A stretch of 64,000 nt of DNA from Cronobacter condimenti 1330 (GTDB lineage Bacteria > Pseudomonadota > Gammaproteobacteria > Enterobacterales > Enterobacteriaceae). The notes beneath the pieces were generated by a model. The model worked only from the letters and a program-made list of their open reading frames with translations, was not told the DNA's origin and did not search any database. The stretch covers positions 4,154,001 through 4,218,000 of the forward strand of contig NZ_CP012264.1 of NCBI RefSeq assembly GCF_001277255.1, written 5' to 3'. Shown here in pieces: positions 35,201 to 44,204 of the stretch (positions within the stretch are counted from its first letter, which is position 1; every line of letters starts with the position of its first letter). The translations under genes were made by a program, and so were the position numbers.

Positions 35201-38200
35201 ATGTTTACCCGAATTCTAATCGCCAACCGCGGCGCCATCGCGGTGCGCATCATCCGTACGCTGAAACAGATGGGCATCACCGCCGTTGCGGTCTATGCCG
35301 AAGCCGATAAACACGCCGAGCATGTGCGCCTCGCAGACCTCGCCTTCCCGCTCGGCGACGGCAACGTGCGCGACACTTACCTAAACCAGGACAAGCTGTT
35401 TGCGATCATGCGCGAATGCGGCGCGGACGCGGTACACCCGGGCTATGGCTTTCTCAGTGAAAACGCGAGCTTCGTGGCGCGCTGCGCCAGCGAAGGTGTG
35501 GTATTTCTGGGCCCCACGCCTGAACAGATGGCGGCCTTTGGCCTGAAACACCGCGCCCGCGAGCTGGCGCAGCAAAATAACGTGCCGTTGCTGCCCGGCA
35601 GCGGCCTGTTGCACTCGCTTGATGCAGCGCTCGACGCCGCACGCGACATTGGCTATCCGGTCATGCTGAAAAGCACGGCGGGCGGCGGCGGCATCGGAAT
35701 GCAGCGCTGCGACGACGCACAGGCGCTCAGCGAGGCGTTTACCCGCGTTAAACGTCTTGCAGGGAATAATTTCGCCGACGATGGCGTCTTTTTAGAGAAA
35801 TTTATCGCGCGCGCGCGTCATATCGAAGTACAGGTTTTTGGCGATGGCGAAGGCCAGGTGATAGCCCTTGGCGAGCGTGACTGCTCCGCCCAGCGCCGCA
35901 ACCAGAAGGTCATTGAAGAAACGCCCGCGCCGCGTCTTTCAGATGCCACGCGCGCCGCGCTCCAGGCGACCGCTGTGCGGCTGTGTCAGGCGGTAAATTA
36001 CCGCAGCGCAGGCACCGTGGAGTATGTCTATGACGACCAGGCGCAGCAGTTCTGGTTTCTGGAAGTGAACACGCGTTTACAGGTAGAGCATGGCGTCACT
36101 GAGATGGTGTACGGCGTGGACATTGTGCGCTGGATGATAGCGCTTGGCGCAGGCGCGCTCCCGCCGCTGGAGACGCTGCGCACATCGCCGCACGGCCACG
36201 CGATTCAGGTCCGCCTTTATGCCGAAGATCCGGCGAAAAATTTCCAGCCGGTGGCCGGGCTGCTGAGCGAAGCGGTATTTCCAGAGAAAGTTGCGGGCGC
36301 AACGCTGCGCGTCGATAGCTGGATATCGGCAGGGTGTGAGGTGTCTGCGTTTTACGATCCGATGCTCGCGAAAGTGATTGTCCATGCCGACACACGCGAC
36401 CAGGCGCTGAAAGCGCTGCGCCAGACGCTCGACGAGAGCCGACTCTACGGCATTGAAACGAATCTCGGCTGGCTGCGCCACTTGCTGCGGCTGCCGGAGG
36501 TGCAAAACGGCGAGGTGGTCACCGCAACACTCGGTCAGGTCAGCTGGCAGCCCGCGACGCTGGACGTGCTCGCGGGCGGCACGCTGACTACCATTCAGGA
36601 TCTGCCAGGCCGCACCGGCTACTGGCATGTGGGCGTGCCGCCATCCGGTCCATGCGACAGGCTCGCGTTTGCGCTCGGCAATGAACTGCTCGGCAACCCG
36701 CAGGACGCCGCAGGGCTAGAAATCACGCTGCGCGGGCCGACCCTTCGCGTTAACCGCGCCTGTTCGGTGGTGCTGACCGGCGCGGCGATCGAGGCGGAGC
36801 TTGATGGCCTGCCGCTCCCGATGGGCGAAGTCGTGGCCATTGAGGCCGGGCAAACGCTGCGCCTTGGTGATATTCACGGCGCGGGATGCCGCAGCTATCT
36901 CCTGCTGGCAGGCGGACTGGATTGCCCGCGCTATCTCGGCAGTCGCAGCACCTTTACGCTCGGCAAATTCGGCGGGCACGCGGGGCGCGCGCTGCGCACC
37001 GGCGACGTCCTGCATCTGGCCGCACCTGCCCGCTGCCCGCCTGCGACGCTTGCAAAAGACGCCTATCCAACGCTCGGCTCGCACTGGCAGCTGCGCGTCA
37101 TTTACGGCCCTCATGGCGCGCCGGAATTTTTCACGCCAGCGGATATAGAGGCCTTTTTCGCCGCGCGCTGGCAGGTGCATTACAACTCCAGCCGTACCGG
37201 CATCCGTCTCATCGGGCCGAAACCCGCCTGGGCGCGTCCGGATGGCGGCGAAGCGGGCATGCACCCGTCGAATATTCACGATAACGCTTACGCCTTCGGC
37301 ACCGTGGATTTCACCGGCGATATGCCGGTTATTCTCGGTCCGGACGGCCCGTCCCTCGGCGGTTTTGTCTGCCCGGCGACAGTCATTGACGCCGATCTCT
37401 GGAAGCTCGGCCAGCTAAAAGCGGGCGATACGCTGACGTTTGTGCCGGTCACGCTGGAGAACGCCGACACCACCGCCCCCACCGCGTTCGCGCCCGAACA
37501 GGCGCAGACGCTGCCTTCGCCTGTTCTCTGGCAGGATGCGGCGCGCGACGGAATGCCCGCGATGACCGTGCGCGCCGCAGGCGATCGCTTTTTACTGGTG
37601 GAATATGGCGAGCAAAAACTCGATATTGCCCTGCGGTTTCGTGTACATGCATTAATGCAGCAGCTGGAGCGCCAGCCGCAGCCTGGTCGGCTTGAAATGA
37701 CGCCCGGGATCCGCTCGTTACAGATCCACTTCGACCCGACGATCTGTCCGCGTGCGATCCTGCTAAAAACGCTGATCGAGGCCGATCTCGGTCTTGGCGA
37801 TCTGCGTGACGCTCGTGTGCCGTCACGCACCGTCTGGCTGCCGCTCTCCTGGGATGACGCGGCGTGCCGGGAGGCCATTTCCCGCTATACCCAGTCCGTG
37901 CGCCCCGGCGCGCCGTGGTGCCCGAGCAATATTGAATTTATTCGCCGCATCAATGGGCTTGAGAGCGTGGAACAGGTCAAAGAGACCGTGTTTAACGCCG
38001 CTTACTTAGTCATGGGGCTTGGCGATGTCTACCTCGGCGCGCCGGTCGCCACGCCGCTTGACCCGCGCCATCGCCTGGTAACCACCAAATATAATCCGGC
38101 GCGCACATGGACTGCCGAAAACTCAGTGGGTATTGGCGGCGCATATTTGTGCGTGTATGGAATGGAGGGGCCGGGCGGCTATCAGTTTGTGGGCCGCACG

Positions 38201-38767
38201 CTGCAAATGTGGAACCGCGACCGCAAAACCCGCGATTTCACGCAGCCCTGGCTGCTGCGCTTTTTCGATCAGATCCGCTTTTATCCTGTAACCCATGAAG
38301 CGCTGGCGGAGATCCGTGAACGCTTCCCCTGGGGCGACTACCCGCTTCGTGTCGAAGAGGGTGAATTCAGCCTGCGCGATTATCAGCACATGCTGGAGCA
38401 GGAGTCAGCGAGCATCGGGGCGTTCCAGCACAAGCGCCAGCAGGCATTTGATGAAGAACTTGCACGCTGGCGCGCTGACGGTCAGTTCACGTTCGACAGC
38501 GCGCTGGCGGAGCAGGAGGATATCGTTGAGGCGATACCGGAGCACTGCTGCGGCGTGGAAAGCCAGGTCGCAGGCAGCGTCTGGCAGTGGCTGGTGCAGC
38601 CTGGCGAGCAAGTCAGCGAAGGGCAAATCATCGGAATTCTGGAATCGATGAAAATGGAGATTCCGGTGACTTCGCCAGTGACGGGGACTATCCGTACGTT
38701 GCAGCGTCAGCAGGGGCACCAGGTACAGGCCGGTCAGTTGCTGATGTTGATCGAAAAAGCAGCGTAA
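35201..38767 (+). CDS. Guanidine carboxylase (urea carboxylase family), biotin-dependent
   Basis: ATP- and biotin-dependent enzyme of 1188 residues. Residues 1-445 are biotin carboxylase (ILIANRGAIAVRI; KSTAGGGGIGM; ERDCSAQRRNQKVIEE; EVNTRLQVEHGVTE). About 450-755 is a KipA/AHS2-type carboxyltransferase half, and 785-1005 a KipI/AHS1-type half. A C-terminal biotinyl domain follows, with the target lysine in ESMKME (K1151). Databases usually call such proteins urea carboxylase. The guanidine riboswitch and the DUF1989 pair indicate guanidine as the real substrate, giving carboxyguanidine. Last gene of the operon. No allophanate hydrolase follows. Confidence 0.9.
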   Translation: MFTRILIANRGAIAVRIIRTLKQMGITAVAVYAEADKHAEHVRLADLAFPLGDGNVRDTYLNQDKLFAIMRECGADAVHPGYGFLSENASFVARCASEGVVFLGPTPEQMAAFGLKHRARELAQQNNVPLLPGSGLLHSLDAALDAARDIGYPVMLKSTAGGGGIGMQRCDDAQALSEAFTRVKRLAGNNFADDGVFLEKFIARARHIEVQVFGDGEGQVIALGERDCSAQRRNQKVIEETPAPRLSDATRAALQATAVRLCQAVNYRSAGTVEYVYDDQAQQFWFLEVNTRLQVEHGVTEMVYGVDIVRWMIALGAGALPPLETLRTSPHGHAIQVRLYAEDPAKNFQPVAGLLSEAVFPEKVAGATLRVDSWISAGCEVSAFYDPMLAKVIVHADTRDQALKALRQTLDESRLYGIETNLGWLRHLLRLPEVQNGEVVTATLGQVSWQPATLDVLAGGTLTTIQDLPGRTGYWHVGVPPSGPCDRLAFALGNELLGNPQDAAGLEITLRGPTLRVNRACSVVLTGAAIEAELDGLPLPMGEVVAIEAGQTLRLGDIHGAGCRSYLLLAGGLDCPRYLGSRSTFTLGKFGGHAGRALRTGDVLHLAAPARCPPATLAKDAYPTLGSHWQLRVIYGPHGAPEFFTPADIEAFFAARWQVHYNSSRTGIRLIGPKPAWARPDGGEAGMHPSNIHDNAYAFGTVDFTGDMPVILGPDGPSLGGFVCPATVIDADLWKLGQLKAGDTLTFVPVTLENADTTAPTAFAPEQAQTLPSPVLWQDAARDGMPAMTVRAAGDRFLLVEYGEQKLDIALRFRVHALMQQLERQPQPGRLEMTPGIRSLQIHFDPTICPRAILLKTLIEADLGLGDLRDARVPSRTVWLPLSWDDAACREAISRYTQSVRPGAPWCPSNIEFIRRINGLESVEQVKETVFNAAYLVMGLGDVYLGAPVATPLDPRHRLVTTKYNPARTWTAENSVGIGGAYLCVYGMEGPGGYQFVGRTLQMWNRDRKTRDFTQPWLLRFFDQIRFYPVTHEALAEIRERFPWGDYPLRVEEGEFSLRDYQHMLEQESASIGAFQHKRQQAFDEELARWRADGQFTFDSALAEQEDIVEAIPEHCCGVESQVAGSVWQWLVQPGEQVSEGQIIGILESMKMEIPVTSPVTGTIRTLQRQQGHQVQAGQLLMLIEKAA

Positions 38768-38825
38768 CCGCTTATGCCGGGCAAGGAGGCCTGGCATACG
38801 CGCGATCGCGGCTGGCAGCAAAGGA

Positions 38826-38842
38826 GCGCCGGAGGCGCCTTT
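38826..38842 (+). terminator. Weak terminator after the guanidine operon
   Basis: GCGCC, 3-base loop, GGCGC, then CTTT, about 60 bases after the carboxylase stop. Short T run, so only tentative. The remaining 200 bases up to yiaG are AT-rich and should hold its promoter. Confidence 0.4.
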
Positions 38843-39045
38843 ACAAAATTATACGCCAGCTAAGAACAATCTGAATATCAGTCAGTTATAGCGCTATTTT
38901 TCACCAACGAACCGGGTGTTTCAGGGCTTACGGAGCCGCTGGCGAAAAATCCGCCCCTTCCCTCCCCGCGCGTTGTTTTTTCCGAACTATGATTAAGAAG
39001 CTTCTTAGATGTTCACGATCCCGCTGTGTGATTTAGGAGTCCAAA

Positions 39046-39339
39046 ATGGAATCTAAAGACCCTATGTTTGAGTTGCTCAGCAGCCTCGAACAAATTGTAT
39101 TTAAAAAAGATGTCTGCGAGACAGTTACGGCTGCACAGAAATCGAATGTGTTTTCAGAATTTGAACTATTACGCAAAAGGACGGGCCTGAAAACGGACGA
39201 TCTGGCACGCGTAATGGGCGTTAGTGTCTCAATGGTGCAGGAGTGGGAATCCCGACGCGTGAAACCCTCCAGCGCCGAACTGAAGCTGATGCGCCTTATC
39301 CAGGCAAATCCCATGCTCAGTAAACAGCTAATGGAATAA
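39046..39339 (+). CDS. yiaG: HTH-type transcriptional regulator YiaG
   Basis: 97-residue XRE/HigA-type DNA-binding protein. The helix-turn-helix is in KTDDLARVMGVSVSMVQEWESRRVKPSSAELKLMRLIQ, almost identical to E. coli YiaG over the C-terminal half. No toxin gene lies next to it, so it is a solitary regulator of unknown regulon. Confidence 0.93.
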   Translation: MESKDPMFELLSSLEQIVFKKDVCETVTAAQKSNVFSEFELLRKRTGLKTDDLARVMGVSVSMVQEWESRRVKPSSAELKLMRLIQANPMLSKQLME

Positions 39340-39372
39340 CCCGTCGTCGGCACGCTTTTTTTCGCAAACAAA

Positions 39373-39397
39373 AACGCCCCCGCATCTGCGGGGGCGT
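39373..39397. terminator. Terminator after yiaG
   Basis: Stem AACGCCCCCGCA / TGCGGGGGCGTT with a 2-base loop, then GCTTTT. It lies 33 bases after the yiaG stop. Confidence 0.8.
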
Positions 39398-39559
39398 TGC
39401 TTTTGGTTAATTCGATTCAGGCGCGTGCAGACACGCCCGGCCTGCTGGCCTGGGTGCGGGATCGTTTCCCTGTCCAAAGGTTACTTCTCAGGTGCGTAAA
39501 CAAGGTTGCCCGTATTTCCCGTTCATAAAATAGGAATATATCGCGGCGAATACCGAAAT

Positions 39560-39586
39560 AAAAAACCCGCCAGCGGCGGGTTTTTT
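39560..39586 (-). terminator. Terminator after glyS
   Basis: Stem AAAAAACCCGCC / GGCGGGTTTTTT, loop AGC, 18 bases beyond the glyS stop on the minus strand; symmetric, so usable in both directions. Confidence 0.88.
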
Positions 39587-39603
39587 ATTATTACTGGAAC
39601 ACG

Positions 39604-41673
39604 TTACTGGAGCAGCGAAATATCCGCAACCTGCAGGAACAGCTCACGTAATTTAGCAAGCAGCGTCAGGCGATTAATACGCACCTGCGCATCATCTGCG
39701 TTAACCATCACTTTCTCAAAGAATTCATCCACCGGCTCACGCAGCTGCGCCAGCTCAACCAGCGCCTCCTGATAGCGGCCTTCTGCAAACAGCGGTTGCA
39801 GCTTATCGCGCATCACAGAAACCTGAAGCGCGAGACGGATTTCCGGATCTTCTTTCAAAAGCGATGCCTGAACCTGGTCGTTCAGCGGCTCGGTCGCTTT
39901 AGCAAGAATGTTGGAAACACGCTTGTTCGCTGCCGCCAGCGCCGCCGCTTCATCCAGGGTGCGGAAGTGCGAGACCGCCTTCATGCGGGCATCAAAATCA
40001 GCCGGGCGGGTCGGACGGTTCGCCAGTACGGCCTGGATGGTGTCGACGCTGTAGCCTTCGTCCTGATACCAGGCGCGGAAACGGCCGAGCATGAAGTCGA
40101 CAACATCATCCACCACTTTCGCGTTGGTCAGCTTGCTGCCATAGAGGCGCACGGCTTCTTCGGTCAGCGTCTGCAGATCCAGCGGCAGGTGCTTCTCAAC
40201 TATGATACGCAGTGCACCGAGTGCGGCGCGGCGCAGTGCGAACGGGTCTTTATCACCTTTCGGATGCTGACCGATGCCGAAAATCCCGGCCAGGGTATCC
40301 ATCTTATCGGCAATGGCCACCGCGCAGGCCACCAGGCTTGAAGGCAACGCATCGCCCGCGAAGCGCGGCATGTATTGCTCGTTCAGCGCAACGGCCACGT
40401 CTTCGGCTTCGCCGTCGTGACGCGCGTAGTGCATCCCCATCACGCCCTGGGTGTCGGTGAATTCAAACACCATATTGGTCATCAGGTCGCACTTGGACAG
40501 CAGGCCCGCACGCGTCGCGTGATTTACGTCCGCGCCAATCTGGCTGGCAATCCAGCCGGAGAGCGCCTGAATACGGTCGGTTTTATCACGAAGCGTACCA
40601 AGCTGTTGCTGGAACAGGACGGTTTCAAGACGCGGCAGGTTATCTTCAAGACGCTTTTTACGGTCGGTATTGAAGAAGAATTCAGCATCGGCCAGACGCG
40701 GGCGCACCACTTTTTCGTTACCGGAGATAATCTGGTACGGATCTTTGGACTCGATGTTCGCCACGAAAATAAAGTTCGGCAGCAGCTTGCCGTCAGCACC
40801 GTAGACCGGGAAATATTTCTGGTCGCCTTTCATGGTGTAGACCAGCGCTTCCGCCGGCACCGCCAGAAATTTCTCTTCGAATTTCGCGGTCAGTACCACA
40901 GGCCATTCCACCAGCGCGGTGACTTCTTCCAGCAGGCTGTCGCTAAGATCAGCATTGCCGCCGATTTTGGCTGCGGCCGCTTCGGCATCTTGCTGGATTT
41001 TGGCTTTACGGGCGTTGTAATCCGCGATGACTTTGCCACGCTCCAGCAGAATTTGCGGATATTGATCGGCGTTATCGATGGTGAATTCCGGCTCGCCCAT
41101 AAAGCGGTGGCCGCGGATCACGCGATCGGACTGAATGCCGAGGATTGTCGCCGGGATGACTTCATCGCCCAGCAGCAGCGTCACGGTGTGCACCGGGCGC
41201 ACAAACTGCACCTCGGACGCGCCCCAACGCATCAGTTTCGGGATAGGCAGTTTAGAAAGCGCGGTGCTCACCATGTTCGGCAGCAGCGCTTGTGCGCTTT
41301 CGCCTTTCACATGGGCGCGATACATCAGCCATTCGCCTTTATCCGTCACCAGACGCTCAGCCTGATCGACGGTAATACCGCAGCCGCGCGCCCAACCTTC
41401 GGCCGCTTTGCTCGGGTTGCCTTGCGCGTCAAACGCCGCAGAGACCGCCGGGCCGCGTTTTTCAACTTCACGATCTGGCTGGGAAGCCGCAAGGCTCGCC
41501 ACTTTCAGCGCCAGACGGCGCGGCGCCGCAAACCAGCTCACCACGCCGTGGGTCAGGCCCGCAGCGTCCAGTTCAGCGGTAAAGTTCGCAGCGAAGGATT
41601 CCGCCAGGCTGCGCAGGGCTTTTGGTGGCAGCTCTTCAGTGCCAATCTCCACCAGGAACGTTTTCTCAGACAT
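39604..41673 (-). CDS. glyS: Glycine--tRNA ligase beta subunit
   Basis: 689-residue beta subunit of the bacterial alpha2beta2 glycyl-tRNA synthetase, the same length as in E. coli. It starts MSEKTFLVEIGTEELPPKALRSL and carries the HD-like central region and a C-terminal anticodon-binding DALR-type domain (VMVNADDAQVRINRLTLLAKLRELFLQVADISLLQ). Essential gene. Ten bases downstream of glyQ. Confidence 0.98.
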   Translation of the reverse strand: MSEKTFLVEIGTEELPPKALRSLAESFAANFTAELDAAGLTHGVVSWFAAPRRLALKVASLAASQPDREVEKRGPAVSAAFDAQGNPSKAAEGWARGCGITVDQAERLVTDKGEWLMYRAHVKGESAQALLPNMVSTALSKLPIPKLMRWGASEVQFVRPVHTVTLLLGDEVIPATILGIQSDRVIRGHRFMGEPEFTIDNADQYPQILLERGKVIADYNARKAKIQQDAEAAAAKIGGNADLSDSLLEEVTALVEWPVVLTAKFEEKFLAVPAEALVYTMKGDQKYFPVYGADGKLLPNFIFVANIESKDPYQIISGNEKVVRPRLADAEFFFNTDRKKRLEDNLPRLETVLFQQQLGTLRDKTDRIQALSGWIASQIGADVNHATRAGLLSKCDLMTNMVFEFTDTQGVMGMHYARHDGEAEDVAVALNEQYMPRFAGDALPSSLVACAVAIADKMDTLAGIFGIGQHPKGDKDPFALRRAALGALRIIVEKHLPLDLQTLTEEAVRLYGSKLTNAKVVDDVVDFMLGRFRAWYQDEGYSVDTIQAVLANRPTRPADFDARMKAVSHFRTLDEAAALAAANKRVSNILAKATEPLNDQVQASLLKEDPEIRLALQVSVMRDKLQPLFAEGRYQEALVELAQLREPVDEFFEKVMVNADDAQVRINRLTLLAKLRELFLQVADISLLQ

Positions 41674-41682
41674 GGCAGCCTC

Positions 41683-42594
41683 TTATTTATTTCTGTTGCA
41701 CATCGGGAAGCCCAGCGCCTCACGGGAGGCGTAGTAGGCTTCGGCCACGGCTTTGGTCAGCGTGCGGATACGCAGAATGTAGCGCTGGCGTTCGGTCACC
41801 GAGATGGCCTTACGCGCGTCCAGCAGGTTGAAGCTGTGGGCGGCTTTCAGAATACGTTCATAAGCAGGCAGCGGCAGCGGGTTTTCCAGCGCCAGCAGCT
41901 GTTGAGCTTCTTTCTCGTACTGCTCAAAGCAGGTGAAGAGGAAATCGACGTCAGCGTATTCGAAGTTATAGGTGGATTGCTCCACTTCGTTCTGATGGAA
42001 CACGTCGCCGTAAGTGGTTTTGCCGAGCGGGCCGTCACTCCACACGAGGTCGTAAACGCTGTCTACGCCCTGGATGTACATCGCGAGACGCTCAAGACCG
42101 TAGGTGATTTCGCCGGTGACCGGTTTACACTCCAGGCCGCCGACCTGCTGGAAGTAAGTGAACTGCGTCACTTCCATACCGTTCAGCCACACTTCCCAGC
42201 CAAGACCCCAGGCACCAAGCGTCGGGTTTTCCCAGTTATCTTCTACGAAGCGAATATCATGAATGGTCGGATCCATACCCAGCTCTTTAAGCGACCCCAG
42301 GTACAGCTCCTGAATATTGTCCGGTGACGGCTTGATGATCACCTGGAACTGGTAGTAGTGCTGTAAACGGTTAGGGTTTTCGCCGTAGCGGCCATCGGTC
42401 GGGCGGCGAGAAGGCTGAACGTAAGCGGCCGCGATAGGCTCCGGGCCCAGCGCCCGCAGGCAGGTCATCGGGTGGGAGGTGCCAGCGCCGACTTCCATGT
42501 CCAGAGGTTGAACGATGGTGCAGCCCTGACGAGCCCAGTAATCCTGTAAGGTCAGGATCAGGCCCTGAAAGGTCCTGGTATCAAACTTTTGCAT
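41683..42594 (-). CDS. glyQ: Glycine--tRNA ligase alpha subunit
   Basis: 303-residue catalytic alpha subunit (class IIc), the exact E. coli length when started at MQKFDTRTFQGLILTLQDYWARQG. Active-site segments include AYVQPSRRPTDGRYGENPNRLQHYYQFQV and GGLECKPVTGEITYGLERL. An upstream in-frame ATG would add four residues only. Confidence 0.98.
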   Translation of the reverse strand: MQKFDTRTFQGLILTLQDYWARQGCTIVQPLDMEVGAGTSHPMTCLRALGPEPIAAAYVQPSRRPTDGRYGENPNRLQHYYQFQVIIKPSPDNIQELYLGSLKELGMDPTIHDIRFVEDNWENPTLGAWGLGWEVWLNGMEVTQFTYFQQVGGLECKPVTGEITYGLERLAMYIQGVDSVYDLVWSDGPLGKTTYGDVFHQNEVEQSTYNFEYADVDFLFTCFEQYEKEAQQLLALENPLPLPAYERILKAAHSFNLLDARKAISVTERQRYILRIRTLTKAVAEAYYASREALGFPMCNRNK

Positions 42595-42712
42595 ATGATT
42601 TCGCACGCGATACGAGTGGGTTTATTTGGAAGCGGTCAGTATACCCGTTGACCGCCAGATATACAGCCTCAATCCACGTCCAAAACCAGGCTGTTGACGC
42701 GTGGTTGCGCCA

Positions 42713-43024
42713 TTAACGCATCGAAAGGTGTAAAAATTGACCATCCGCGTCGAAGGAACAGGTAAAGCCCTCTTCACGCGCCGTATAACCCCGCATTTCA
42801 TAGCTTCCCTGAAACGCCTCAAAGCCCATCACCGTGATTTTCTGCGCGGCGGTATTGTAGCGGCGGGCCGCTTTATCTTTGCAAAGTTGCTCCATCTCAA
42901 GCGAGTGCGGCGCGCTGACGCGGCCTTTTTGCGCATGCTGCGGATGCGCGTCCTCATGACTGCAACCGGCAAGCGCCCCCGTAAAAAGAACCAGCCAAAG
43001 CGTGCGGGGCAACAGCCTCGTCAT
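42713..43024 (-). CDS. ysaB: Lipoprotein YsaB
   Basis: 103-residue predicted lipoprotein: hydrophobic signal LWLVLFTGA with lipobox LAGC, then a short mature domain with two further Cys (LCKDKAARRYN and GFTCSFDADG) that may form a disulfide. Position between glyQ and wecH matches E. coli ysaB. Function unknown. Confidence 0.85.
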   Translation of the reverse strand: MTRLLPRTLWLVLFTGALAGCSHEDAHPQHAQKGRVSAPHSLEMEQLCKDKAARRYNTAAQKITVMGFEAFQGSYEMRGYTAREEGFTCSFDADGQFLHLSMR

Positions 43025-43211
43025 GATGTGTTATCTCCATGTTAAAATGACAACCAAAGCGCGAGTTACCGCAGCGGACAAAGGGCGTGCATTCTGCGAA
43101 ACCGCCCCCTGGCTGACAATAGTCAGCCGTCAAACTCAGACTGTTCCGTGGTGCAGAATCCAGAATCAGGCAGTCACACTGCTGATAATTAAAGATGGTA
43201 CAGAGGAACTG

Positions 43212-44204
43212 ATGCAGCAAAAAATTCACTGGATAGATAACCTGCGCGCAATTGCCTGCCTGATGGTCATCATGATCCACACTACCACCTGGTATATTAC
43301 TAACCCTACTGTCGTCAGTGCGCTTAGCTGGGATTTCGCCAACCTGCTGAACGCCGCTTCACGCGTCAGCGTGCCGCTGTTTTTTATGATTTCAGGGTAT
43401 CTGTTCTTCGGCGAACGCAGCGCCGGGCAACGGCATTTTCTGCGTATCGCGCTCTGCCTCGTGTTTTATAGCGCAGTAGCGCTCGCGTATATCGCGTTGC
43501 TGACGCCTATCGATGCAAACCTTTCGCTTAAGCTATTGTTACAAAAGCCTGTCTTCTACCATTTATGGTTTTTCTTTGCGATCGTGGTCATTTACCTGCT
43601 TTCGCCGCTGATTAGCGTAAAACGCATTGATGGCCGAACGGCGCTGGCACTGGTTGTACTGCTTGGCGTTATCGCCAACCCAAACACGGTGGCGCAAAAG
43701 TTTGATGGCGTGCAGTGGTTACCGGTAAATTTGTATATCAATGGCGACACGTTCTATTACGTGCTGTATGGACTGATGGGACGGGCTATCGGCATGATGG
43801 AGACGCAGCAGCGTCCGGTGACCCTGCTGGCGGCTGTGCTGCTTGCGGTAAGTACCGTATCTATCGCAAGCGGGACGCATCAGGCGCTGGAAAGCCACGG
43901 CAACTTTGCCGACACATTTTATCTCTACTGCGGCCCGCTGGTGTTAATCGCCGCATTAAGCCTGCTGGTGCTCGCAAAAAATACGCTCAACCGCCCGCTG
44001 GCGCCGCTTGCGTTTATTGCGCGTTATTCGCTCGGAATTTACGGCTTTCATGCATTGATCATTCACTTTCTGCGCACCCGCCATTTCGACATCACCACGT
44101 GGCCTGCGCTGGATATCGTGTGGATTTTTGGCGCCACGCTGGCGGGCAGTGTGCTGCTTTCCGCGCTGTTGCAGCGCGTTGACCGCCGTCGGCTCGTCAG
44201 TTAA
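43212..44204 (+). CDS. wecH: O-acetyltransferase WecH (enterobacterial common antigen)
   Basis: 330-residue acyltransferase-3 family membrane protein that acetylates enterobacterial common antigen. About ten membrane spans. Conserved DNLRAIACLMVIMIHTTTW (catalytic His region) and RVSVPLFFMISGYLFFGERSA. Alignment with E. coli starts at MQQKIHWIDN, so a 70-residue upstream extension in the same frame is rejected. Its 3' end overlaps the convergent regulator by eight bases. Confidence 0.93.
   Translation: MQQKIHWIDNLRAIACLMVIMIHTTTWYITNPTVVSALSWDFANLLNAASRVSVPLFFMISGYLFFGERSAGQRHFLRIALCLVFYSAVALAYIALLTPIDANLSLKLLLQKPVFYHLWFFFAIVVIYLLSPLISVKRIDGRTALALVVLLGVIANPNTVAQKFDGVQWLPVNLYINGDTFYYVLYGLMGRAIGMMETQQRPVTLLAAVLLAVSTVSIASGTHQALESHGNFADTFYLYCGPLVLIAALSLLVLAKNTLNRPLAPLAFIARYSLGIYGFHALIIHFLRTRHFDITTWPALDIVWIFGATLAGSVLLSALLQRVDRRRLVS

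Noticed and set aside
39340..39603. A cold-shock gene (cspA), which lies between yiaG and glyS in E. coli
   Set aside because: The interval holds only two terminators and non-coding DNA; no CspA-like frame is present on either strand.
40375..42327. 650-codon open frame antisense to glyS and glyQ
   Set aside because: It runs exactly opposite two essential, highly conserved genes, and its His/Arg/Gln-rich translation resembles no protein. Long antisense frames are common opposite GC-rich genes.
43002..43211. 70-codon N-terminal extension of wecH
   Set aside because: Alignment with E. coli WecH begins at MQQKIHWIDN, and the extension overlaps the ysaB start region on the other strand.
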